This document shows positions 1-5,482 of a DNA stretch of 9,351 nt, one piece after another. Source of the stretch: VFMC01 sp031404435 (GTDB lineage: Bacteria > Actinomycetota > Acidimicrobiia > Acidimicrobiales > Ilumatobacteraceae). The DNA lies in assembly GCA_031404435.1 (NCBI GenBank), contig JANNHO010000169.1, positions 1 to 9,351 of the forward strand, read 5' to 3'. A program made the translations under genes and the position numbers. Under the pieces are notes generated by a model, which was given only the letters and a program-made list of their open reading frames with translations, had not been told where the DNA came from and ran no database searches. How positions within the stretch are numbered: the stretch's first letter is position 1; the number at the start of each line of letters is the position of its first letter.

Positions 1-68
1 GACTGCACTCCAGCCTCGACCACACCCCACCCAACCACTGGGAACAGCAGTACCGTCAAGCGTCATAA
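1..68 (+). CDS. 3' end of an IS3-type transposase (OrfB, rve integrase domain), partial
   Basis: Reading the + strand from base 3 gives 21 residues, starting LHSSLDHTPPNHWEQQ, ending at TAA 66-68; the two bases before would complete an upstream codon. The (R)LHSSL-x-x-x-(T/S)P pattern followed by a short basic tail is the typical C-terminus of IS3-family OrfB transposases, where the last helix of the DDE integrase domain ends just before the right terminal repeat. The rest of the gene lies to the left of the window, so whether the element is intact cannot be judged. It points towards the decayed IS1380-type gene on the other strand, so two different insertion sequences abut here. The family assignment rests only on this tail; a related rve-type transposase (for example IS481) is possible. 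Confidence 0.6.
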   Translation, partial: LHSSLDHTPPNHWEQQYRQAS

Positions 69-70
69 CC

Positions 71-98
71 ACCCGTCCGCCCAACGGGGAGATGCCCA
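71..98 (+). repeat. Possible right terminal repeat of the IS3-type element
   Basis: Directly after the transposase stop is a GC-rich stretch whose reverse complement begins TGGGCATCTCCCCGTTGGGC. IS3 elements usually end within a few tens of bases after orfB in a repeat with TG...CA tips and a C/G-rich core, and this stretch fits that form and position. The matching left repeat is outside the window, so the assignment is inference only. Confidence 0.25.
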
Positions 99-111
99 TT
101 CGGTCAGTGCG

Positions 112-130
112 AACGATGAACCCCATCGTT
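112..130. terminator. Stem-loop between two IS remnants
   Basis: AACGATG (112-118) and CATCGTT (124-130) are exact reverse complements around a five-base loop, giving a perfect 7-bp stem. There is no T-tract on either side, so it is not a canonical intrinsic terminator. It lies downstream of both the + strand IS3-type gene and the - strand IS1380-type gene, where a transcription stop or an element-end hairpin would be expected. The structure is seen directly; its role is inferred. Confidence 0.35.
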
Positions 131-268
131 TCAGTGGGGCCTGGTGGGGGTGGCTTGTTGAGGTCTGGGGTCGCTGGGCGGTGGTGGTGGTGCGCGTCGG
201 TGTAGTGCTCGTGCGTTTTGTGTGTTGGATCGCTGGCGCGGAAGGGGTGGACTCAGACTGGCCGGTGT

Positions 269-750
269 TCAGGTGGTGTGTCTGAGGTGGTGGCAGCGAT
301 TGAACGCGTCGACGAGCTGGTCGGCCCATGGCCATCCGGCAGCGATCCGCAGTCGGGTTTGTCGGCTGGTGCGAGCGATCAGCCCGGCTGCGTGGAGGAG
401 GTGTAGCGGAGGCGTTTCGGTTCGGCTTTGGCGAGGTCACCGGTCAGGCACAGGTGCTGGCACCAGATCATGGGCGATCATCGCGGTGGTCAGCCAGGCT
501 GCGTTGATCTGGAACTCGGCCGAGGGCAGGTTGGTGCAGCCGGTGTCTTTCAGGTTGCAGATCAGGTTCTCGGCGCGACCGCGCTGGAGTGCTTCGAGGT
601 AGCAGATGTCGGGATCGGTCTGGTTGGTGATGAACGCTTGGAAGCGGCGACCTCGATATCGGTGAACGTCAACTGTGCACCCGGAATGCGGGATCTCGCG
701 ACGCACGATCATTCTTGTCCCGGCCGGCCACAGCGACAGGTTGACGGTTG
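269..750 (-). pseudogene. IS1380-type transposase, C-terminal remnant with multiple frameshifts
   Basis: Read on the - strand from about 750 to the TGA at 271-269, this stretch gives in succession the usual C-terminal segments of an IS1380-family DDE transposase: a WPAGTRMIVRRE segment, then AQLTFTDI, then GRRFQAFITNQTD, an RGRAENLICNLKDTG block, INAAWLTTAMIAHDL, CQHLCLTGDLAKAEPKRLRY, and finally LLHAAGLIARTS through a tail ending HHLRHTT. These lie in different frames. The frame changes near 680-682 (an extra G in a G run), near 651-653 (a missing G), near 461-467 (a short deletion) and near 400-402 (a missing base). The N-terminal half, including the first catalytic aspartates, is absent; the sequence upstream of about 750 belongs to another gene. 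The gene is therefore a dead fragment of roughly one third of a transposase of about 450 residues. Family membership is from pattern recall, with good agreement across all segments. Confidence 0.8.
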
Positions 751-876
751 CAGAATGTCGTACGCCTCGTACCAGTGCTCCTGCGCACGCTCGCCAAACA
801 GGTCAACAGCGTCAAGGTCGACGGGGCACGCCAAACGGCTGAGTTCGTGATTGATGTGCCTCTGAAACGACGCCAT
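751..876 (-). pseudogene. 5' fragment of a cytochrome P450-like gene, truncated by IS1380 sequence
   Basis: From ATG 876-874 the - strand encodes MASFQRHINHELSRLACPVD followed by a stretch through VDLFGERAQEHWYEAYDIL, ending about residue 42. The pattern VDLF...AQ-x-HWYEAY-x-IL is what I recognise from the N-terminus of actinobacterial cytochrome P450s, just before the 'EAPV' segment. After residue 42 the similarity stops and the frame runs as unrelated codons to a TGA at 711-709, while the next bases match the IS1380-type transposase in another frame. No heme-binding Cys loop or I-helix is present, so no functional enzyme can be made. The start is supported by a GGGGGA Shine-Dalgarno-like sequence (892-887) ten bases upstream. 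The P450 identity rests on 42 residues and is moderate; that the frame is broken is clear. Confidence 0.5.
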
Positions 877-1010
877 GGTGGTGCATTCCCCCAATCGAAC
901 CGCTCTCGGCGTGTATCACGACAGGACTAGCAGAACCGGCACTTGATCGAGGACACGCGGTGACGCCCTGACTGCCTGCCCTGATCGGATCATCTGGGTC
1001 CGCACCCCGG
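877..1010. other. Intergenic region upstream of the P450 fragment
   Basis: These 134 bases separate the stop of the phosphodiesterase gene from the start of the P450 fragment, both on the - strand. Apart from the G-rich ribosome-binding-like sequence at 892-887 I see no convincing promoter, hairpin or small gene. It presumably held the promoter of the P450 gene. Confidence 0.4.
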
Positions 1011-1889
1011 CTAGTCGCCGGACAGTTGGAGGGAGTCGAACACCTCGCGGGCGATGTCTGGTCGACGGGTGTAGACCCCGTCCACGCCTGCGAGCGCGAG
1101 TTCGCGCAGCACGTCGGGGTCGTCGACGGTCCATGTAAAGATCGCGCTGCCATGGTCGTGTGACCATTGGACGTCGTCGGCGTCGAAGCGATCGGCGCGA
1201 TACGGGGGTTGTCCGATCGGCGCTGGCGAGCACCATGGCCGACCGCTGGACCGAGCCGCGCGCATCTCGTCGAGGTCGGCGTAGGTGGTGGTGATCACCA
1301 GCGTGTCGGGGCATCGCCGCTGCACCTCGTAGACGGCGGCGTCGTCGTTCGCGCTGAGGTACACCCGATCCACACTGTCGGTACGCACAAGCACCTCGCA
1401 CAGCGCCGCCGCCATCGACGGCTGCGTTTGCTTGATCTCCAGTGAGATGAGTTGATCGGGAAACTCGACCAGGATTTGCTCGAGTGACGGAATCCGAACC
1501 GGCACGGCGATCGGGTCGCCGGTCCACCCGGTCCGCGTATCCAGGCGCTGCAGCTCCTGCCAGCTGTGCTGGTCGACGTTGCCGCTGCCGTCAGTGGTCG
1601 TCGAGAGTTCGCGATCGTGGCGAGCGACCACGACGCCGTCGGAGGTCATCCACAAATCGGTGTCCAAGATGTCGGCTCCGGCGGCCATCGATCGCTGCAT
1701 TGCCAAGATGGTGTTGGCCGGCCCGAGGCCCTCGCCGCCAGCGTGGGCGATCACGTGAGGTGGAGACGATCGAAACGGGCTCGCGGGGCACACGGCTTTC
1801 ACCGCGCCCGAGTTCGATCCGCACGACGCAACCGTGAAGCAGGCGAGTAGCACGAGCCGGCGGCGGGTAGAAGTAAGCACCCGCGGCAT
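1011..1889 (-). CDS. Glycerophosphodiester phosphodiesterase, lipoprotein
   Basis: A 292-residue protein expected to hydrolyse glycerophosphodiesters to glycerol 3-phosphate and an alcohol at the outer face of the membrane. The N-terminus is a lipoprotein signal: basic TSTRRR, hydrophobic LVLLACF, lipobox V20-A21-S22-C23. The GDPD barrel follows: HAGGEG at 49-54 (catalytic H49), P57-x-N59-T60, D76-x-D78 in ILDTDLW (metal-binding acids, with Asp where Glu is usual), the second catalytic H91-D92, P134-S-L-E137, E151-I-K153, WTVDD at 253-257 and GVDGVYTRRPD at 268-278. The usual Arg after the first catalytic His (HRG) is Ala here (HAG). Length is normal for the family. No strong ribosome-binding site precedes ATG 1889; the first in-frame ATG gives a complete signal peptide, which supports the start. 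The gene is divergent from the rhodanese gene with 48 bp between. Family certain; substrate not determined. Confidence 0.9.
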   Translation of the reverse strand: MPRVLTSTRRRLVLLACFTVASCGSNSGAVKAVCPASPFRSSPPHVIAHAGGEGLGPANTILAMQRSMAAGADILDTDLWMTSDGVVVARHDRELSTTTDGSGNVDQHSWQELQRLDTRTGWTGDPIAVPVRIPSLEQILVEFPDQLISLEIKQTQPSMAAALCEVLVRTDSVDRVYLSANDDAAVYEVQRRCPDTLVITTTYADLDEMRAARSSGRPWCSPAPIGQPPYRADRFDADDVQWSHDHGSAIFTWTVDDPDVLRELALAGVDGVYTRRPDIAREVFDSLQLSGD

Positions 1890-1937
1890 GTTGCCATTTT
1901 CGGCCGACCGGCGGCGTGCTGCAGCGGAGTTTCTCGA
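1890..1937. promoter_or_regulatory. Divergent intergenic region, phosphodiesterase / rhodanese gene
   Basis: Only 48 bp lie between the two divergent start codons, so both promoters and 5' leaders must sit here or inside the neighbouring gene. GGAG at 1926-1929 is an evident Shine-Dalgarno sequence, eight bases before ATG 1938. I see no clear -35/-10 pair. Confidence 0.4.
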
Positions 1938-2798
1938 ATGTTTCGCGATGGGCGAGCGGCAGGAACCATGGTGTCACATATCGTCCGGTGCGTGGCGCAG
2001 GAGCTGACGGAGACGATCGACGCCAGCTTTGAACGAATGTCCGTCGAGCGGCCCATCCTGCTCAGCCACGTATTGGTGGTCGCCGTGCGCGCCACGCTGA
2101 GCGGCCCATTGCCGGGGTGTATCGACGCTGCGACTGTCGTAGTTGTCGGGATTCTCGAACAGTTGAGCCATCGCTCCGCTGTGGCGTTCCTCGACTCTTC
2201 GATCGGCGGATGCCCGCCAGAAGTGCGGCGTGCTGCGGTACGCCAAGCGGTTCAACACCTTGAGCCCGGCGGACGGCTCATGTTCGAAGTCGCTTCGACG
2301 GGCGTCATCGCGCCGCTCTGTGAGGAGTTCGAACTGGAACGCGACGATCGATGTGACGTCGGCGGGATGTCGTGCGTTCGGCGCACCGCGCGGACGACGG
2401 TGCATGATGTGCTGTTCGAGGCACGATCGATCATCGCCCGCGTCGACGCGCTCGGACTGAGCGCCGCTCTCGCGACAGTTCATCCTCCGCTGGTCATCGA
2501 CACCCGCACCCAAACCGACCGGCTCCAGTCCGGCGTCATTCCGGCGTCGCTGCACGTTCCACGCACGGTGCTCGAGTGGCATCTCGATCCGGCGAACGGT
2601 CACCGTCACCCATCGGTGACATCGTTGGCGCTACCGATCGTGGTGGTGTGCAACGGTGGCTACAGCTCGTCGTTGGGCGCAGCCAACCTGGTGCGAATCG
2701 GCTTCCTCGATGTGAGCGACCTGATCGGCGGCGTCAACGCGTGGAAGGCGCAGGGCTTGCCGATGTGCGCGCCAGACCACTCGTACCTCGACTTGTAG
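1938..2798 (+). CDS. Rhodanese-domain protein with N-terminal methyltransferase-like fragment
   Basis: A 286-residue protein of two parts. Residues ~180-278 are a rhodanese (sulfurtransferase) domain: VIDTRTQTDRLQSGVIP at 186-202, HVPRTVLEW at 206-214, the active-site loop C238-N-G-G-Y-S with the persulfide-forming Cys, and the closing LIGGVNAWKAQGLPM at 262-276. It should carry sulfur as a cysteine persulfide in the cytoplasm. Residues ~60-150 contain ATVVVVGILEQLSH and QAVQHLEPGGRLMFEV, which resemble strands 4-5 of a class I SAM methyltransferase ('LRPGGRL'), but no glycine-rich SAM loop comes before them, so this half looks vestigial or repurposed. ATG 1938 was chosen for its GGAG spacing; ATG 1968, preceded by AGGA only three bases away, is an alternative. 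The gene ends eight bases before the end of the convergent methyltransferase gene. Rhodanese identity is strong; the N-terminal reading is tentative. Confidence 0.85.
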   Translation: MFRDGRAAGTMVSHIVRCVAQELTETIDASFERMSVERPILLSHVLVVAVRATLSGPLPGCIDAATVVVVGILEQLSHRSAVAFLDSSIGGCPPEVRRAAVRQAVQHLEPGGRLMFEVASTGVIAPLCEEFELERDDRCDVGGMSCVRRTARTTVHDVLFEARSIIARVDALGLSAALATVHPPLVIDTRTQTDRLQSGVIPASLHVPRTVLEWHLDPANGHRHPSVTSLALPIVVVCNGGYSSSLGAANLVRIGFLDVSDLIGGVNAWKAQGLPMCAPDHSYLDL

Positions 2799-2806
2799 CG
2801 CACGGG

Positions 2807-3328
2807 TCAGCGGCGTTGCAGCACTGCGTGCACGAACCGCTGAGTTGCTCCCCACGGAGTGAGGTGGTCGGCTTCGAACGACTCACGCAGCTCAAACCAC
2901 GGCGCAAAAATCGCTGACAACGAATTGGCATCGTGTCTCGCTGTCGGCAGATCGCTGCAGCGCGTCGGCCCTGTTGTCGCGGATGTCGCGATCACGAGAT
3001 GACCCCCCGGGCGGATGGCCGCAGCAACATTGGACGCGTACCGCCGTTGATCTTGCGGCTCGATCAGAAAGTGGAAGGTGGCCCGGTCGTGCCACGTATC
3101 GATGAGCTGTTCGAACCGGACATCGCTCGCGCTGGCATGTCGGAGCTCGATGTGGTCGTGGGTGCCGACCCGCGCCGCGATGACAGCGAGCGCGGTACTG
3201 GAGATGTCGATTGCGACCACCCTGTGGCCGTCGATGAGTAGCTCGTCAACGAGTGGCGACGCACCGGCACCAGCGACAGCGATCGTCGACGCAAGCGTCG
3301 AAACATTCGCGAAACTTGCCGGATTCAA
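2807..3328 (-). CDS. Class I SAM-dependent methyltransferase, shortened N-terminus
   Basis: About 173 residues if started at TTG 3328. A SAM-binding motif I variant, VAGAGAS at 18-24 (usually xDVGGGAS), is followed by an acidic strand end, VAIDIS (D41), then the family signature WHDRATFHFL at 79-88, IRPGGHLVIAT at 105-115 and a C-terminal RFVHAVLQRR. This is the compact methyltransferase type usually about 200 residues long; the first ~30 residues, normally a W-x-x-RY...SWF segment, are missing. Only a TFRQS relic reads in frame upstream, with no ATG or GTG before the frame enters the opposite-strand AhpD-like gene, so a TTG start was chosen. Either the gene is genuinely short or its 5' end was lost when the divergent gene was placed next to it. 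The substrate is unknown. It converges with the rhodanese gene with 8 bp between. Confidence 0.7.
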   Translation of the reverse strand: MNPASFANVSTLASTIAVAGAGASPLVDELLIDGHRVVAIDISSTALAVIAARVGTHDHIELRHASASDVRFEQLIDTWHDRATFHFLIEPQDQRRYASNVAAAIRPGGHLVIATSATTGPTRCSDLPTARHDANSLSAIFAPWFELRESFEADHLTPWGATQRFVHAVLQRR

Positions 3329-3364
3329 TGATTGACGGAACGTCGGCCCTGCGAAGATGGCCAG
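3329..3364. promoter_or_regulatory. Divergent gap, methyltransferase / AhpD-like gene
   Basis: Thirty-six bases separate the chosen starts of the two divergent genes. GAAG at 3353-3356, eight bases before ATG 3365, is a weak Shine-Dalgarno candidate. This is too short for two full promoters, so at least one must lie inside a coding region, or the methyltransferase start is wrong. Confidence 0.3.
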
Positions 3365-3919
3365 ATGTCGCGGATCGAGTTGCTCGATGAATCCACTGCA
3401 CCGATCACAGCGTCGACGTTTTTCGCGCACGGCGATCCGGGGCCGATCGTCGCGGCACTTGCCGCTGTCCCCGAGCTGCTGGCCCCGACGCTTGCCTTCA
3501 TTGGCGCTGCACTGGGGAATGGTGCGGCAAGTATGCGTCACAAGGAGTTTGCGATCCTGCGGACTTCGGTCTTGCAGGGCTGCCAGTACTGCATCCGGGC
3601 TCACACCACGGTTGCGCTCGACGCCGGGTTGACTGCCATCGAGGTACGCGGGCTGCGCGGCGAGATCGAACTGGAGGCGGCCTTCGCTGACCATGGCGAG
3701 CAGCGACTTGTGCGTTGGATCGACGCAATGGCTGGCGCAACAGGACCGGTGATCGATGACATTTGGATCGCCGCGCGTGAATCGTGGCCCGAGTACGTGC
3801 TGATCGAACTGAGCGTCACGATTGGCGCGACGATGTTCTTGAACCGGTTCGCCACCGGGTTCGAGTTGCCGACGTCGCCCGGTGTGATCGAACGATTGCA
3901 CCGAGAGGGGATGCTATGA
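3365..3919 (+). CDS. AhpD / carboxymuconolactone decarboxylase-like protein
   Basis: A 184-residue helical protein of the CMD superfamily. The key stretch is HKEFAILRTSVLQGCQYC followed by IRAH: E61, C73, C76 and H80. Its E-x11-C-x2-C-x3-H spacing matches the catalytic set described for mycobacterial AhpD (Glu118, Cys130, Cys133, His137), so a thiol-dependent peroxidase or disulfide-relay activity is plausible; ring-opening decarboxylase chemistry is less likely given the intact Cys pair. The C-terminal half (VTIGATMFLNRFA, 151-163) has the usual second helical repeat. ATG 3365 was preferred over the in-frame TTG at 3332, which would overrun the divergent methyltransferase leader. The stop TGA overlaps the ATG of the radical SAM gene, so the two proteins should be made together, and the AhpD-like protein may serve the radical SAM pathway as redox partner. 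Family sure; role inferred. Confidence 0.85.
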   Translation: MSRIELLDESTAPITASTFFAHGDPGPIVAALAAVPELLAPTLAFIGAALGNGAASMRHKEFAILRTSVLQGCQYCIRAHTTVALDAGLTAIEVRGLRGEIELEAAFADHGEQRLVRWIDAMAGATGPVIDDIWIAARESWPEYVLIELSVTIGATMFLNRFATGFELPTSPGVIERLHREGML

Positions 3920-4764
3920 CCGGCGTCGCGACCGCTGGGCCGATCGCTGCGGCCGTCGCCGATGGCACCTTGCCAGGTCGGGTGTGGGTGTACTCGAACT
4001 ACCACTGCAACCTCGCCTGTTCGTACTGCCTCACCGAGTCGTCGCCAAGCAGCGCGCGGCGCCAACTGTCGGCCGACACGATGCTGGCGATCGCCGAGCA
4101 AGCCCGCAATCTCGGATTCACCGGTCTTGGCGTGACCGGCGGCGAACCCTTTCTGCTGCCATGGCTCCCCCAGACCGTCGCGGCGATGGCGTCGTTTCTG
4201 CCGGTCGTGCTGCTCACCAATGGGACGCTGTTCGTTGGTGACCGGTTGGAACGCGCGGCGATGTTGGCCGTCCATGACGTGGCGCTGCAGATCTCGCTCG
4301 ATTCGCACCGGCCCGACCTGAACGACATGGCTCGCGGGCCCGACAACTTCGCCAAAGTCGTCGAGGCGGTGCCGCGGTTGATCGAGCGCGGTGTGCGCGT
4401 CCGCATCGCGACGACGACGGCTGGTGCGCTCGACGATCCGTCACTCGATCCGCTGAAGGCGTTGGTGGCATCGCTCGGCGTCGCACCCGACGACCACCTT
4501 GTTCGTCCGATCGTCCGCCGAGGTCGCGCCGACGAGCTGCAGCTCGGGGTGGCGGCCAGAGCCCGCGACATCCCGAGCGAACTGACGATCACTGCCGACG
4601 GAGCGTATTGGGGCAGCTTCGGGCCGACGGTTCGGGCGGGGCGGATGGACACCGATTTGCTGTTGACCAGAACGGTGCTGCCGTTGTCGATACCCGCAGC
4701 AGCGCTTCTGGCTGCACTGGGCGTAGTACCCGAGGGGCACGACGCCAAACTCGGAATCCGTTGA
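3916..4764 (+). CDS. Radical SAM enzyme
   Basis: A 282-residue cytoplasmic protein. C31-x3-C35-x2-C38 in YHCNLACSYC binds the [4Fe-4S] cluster that cleaves S-adenosylmethionine; GVTGGEP at 72-78 is the SAM amino-group motif, and VVLLTNGTLF and LQISLDS are the next barrel strands. The C-terminal ~70 residues (ELTITADGAYWGSFGPTVRAG onward) resemble the tail region of rSAM/SPASM proteins but have no cysteines, so no auxiliary cluster is expected. ATG 3916 is fixed by a strong Shine-Dalgarno, GAGAGGGG (3903-3910), five bases upstream and by the 4-base ATGA overlap with the AhpD-like gene; the in-frame extension to 3784 is a shadow of that gene. The substrate cannot be read from sequence. The neighbours (two glycosyltransferases, an epimerase, a methyltransferase) suggest a modified sugar or small-molecule pathway. 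Confidence 0.9.
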   Translation: MTGVATAGPIAAAVADGTLPGRVWVYSNYHCNLACSYCLTESSPSSARRQLSADTMLAIAEQARNLGFTGLGVTGGEPFLLPWLPQTVAAMASFLPVVLLTNGTLFVGDRLERAAMLAVHDVALQISLDSHRPDLNDMARGPDNFAKVVEAVPRLIERGVRVRIATTTAGALDDPSLDPLKALVASLGVAPDDHLVRPIVRRGRADELQLGVAARARDIPSELTITADGAYWGSFGPTVRAGRMDTDLLLTRTVLPLSIPAAALLAALGVVPEGHDAKLGIR

Positions 4765-4777
4765 GCGTGACGCCCTC

Positions 4778-4793
4778 GAAGCCGGTCGGCTTC
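4778..4793. terminator. Stem-loop between convergent genes
   Basis: GAAGCC (4778-4783) pairs exactly with GGCTTC (4788-4793) around the loop GGTC, in the 40-bp gap between the stops of the radical SAM gene (+) and the CofC-like transferase gene (-). The position is that of a shared terminator. No U-tract follows on either strand, so efficient intrinsic termination is uncertain. Confidence 0.5.
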
Positions 4794-4804
4794 ATCCACA
4801 TCGG

Positions 4805-5473
4805 TCAGCGCAAGGTCGGGCTGGTCGCCCTGGCGTCGATGGTTGCGATGGTCGCCAGAACGTCGCGGGCTTCGGTGACAAGTCGAGTCACCGGGGTGCG
4901 CCCGGCGGCGGCTTCGGCATCGTCGATCGTGTCGAGGTCGCGCGCCAGCGGCAGATGGTGAACGCTGCGACCCAACTGATGCATCCGGTTCAATTGGGCG
5001 AGGCCAGCGTGCGAGGTACTCATCGCAACGTCGGTGAAGATGGCGGCGTCGATGCGATGCAGCCCGATCGCCCAGTAGCCGCCGTCGGCTGCGAGGCCGA
5101 TTGTGTCGCAGCCACGTTGCAACGCTGCCAAACCCGCGTGCAGCGAGGCGACGACGTGGGGCGTCTCCATCCCGATCACGATGCCAGGGCCGAGGTCGTG
5201 GAATGCATTGGACAAGCGATCGCCCAAGCCGTCGCCGCGCTGGGCGACGTTGTCGTACGCCCAGTTACTCCATTGCGACGGGTCCCCATCGAACAGCAGA
5301 ACTCGCCGGATGCAGCCGTCGATGCGACCGGTGAGTTCGTCGACGGCGGCCAGCGTGTCGGCCAGCGCCGCGGCCGCGAGCGCCGCGGCTTGCTCGGGCG
5401 TGCATGGTGGGCACAGACGCGTCTTGACGACGCCCGGTCGCGGTTCTTTGGCGATGATGGTGATGTGGAACAT
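4805..5473 (-). CDS. DUF2064 / CofC-like transferase (TIGR04282-type)
   Basis: A 222-residue protein with a nucleotidyl-/glycosyl-transferase A fold. Visible motifs: AKEPRPGVVKTRL at 8-20 (nucleotide-binding loop with the KTRL signature), GDGLGDRL at 80-87, IGMETPHV at 100-107 (the usual IGxDxP, here Glu for Asp), LAADGGYWAIGL at 127-138 and DLDTIDD at 179-185. This matches the family named 'rSAM/selenodomain-associated transferase 1' or TIGR04282 arsenosugar-type glycosyltransferase, whose exact reaction is not established. It is the second gene of an operon: the GT2 gene ends nine bases upstream, and its stop codon lies in a TGAGG whose GAGG serves as Shine-Dalgarno for ATG 5473, indicating translational coupling. 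It converges with the radical SAM gene. Length is normal for the family. Confidence 0.85.
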   Translation of the reverse strand: MFHITIIAKEPRPGVVKTRLCPPCTPEQAAALAAAALADTLAAVDELTGRIDGCIRRVLLFDGDPSQWSNWAYDNVAQRGDGLGDRLSNAFHDLGPGIVIGMETPHVVASLHAGLAALQRGCDTIGLAADGGYWAIGLHRIDAAIFTDVAMSTSHAGLAQLNRMHQLGRSVHHLPLARDLDTIDDAEAAAGRTPVTRLVTEARDVLATIATIDARATSPTLR

Positions 5474-5482
5474 GTCAGCGCC

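Noticed and set aside
63..440. A 125-codon open frame on the - strand as a hypothetical gene
   Set aside because: Its middle matches no domain, while the neighbouring frame carries the clear IS1380 C-terminus through LLHAAG...HHLRHTT; it is a shadow frame across IS debris.
3329..3901. N-terminal extension of the methyltransferase to 3901
   Set aside because: The extension is the exact antisense of the AhpD-like gene, which has a conserved catalytic motif; the extra residues show no methyltransferase features.
3784..3915. Upstream start for the radical SAM protein
   Set aside because: The extra 44 residues are an alternate frame of the AhpD-like gene; the strong Shine-Dalgarno and ATGA overlap favour 3916.
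3916..4764. Radical SAM protein as ArsS itself
   Set aside because: The arsenosugar ArsS type is longer with a Cys-rich C-terminal domain; here only the three cluster cysteines plus no C-terminal Cys group are seen.
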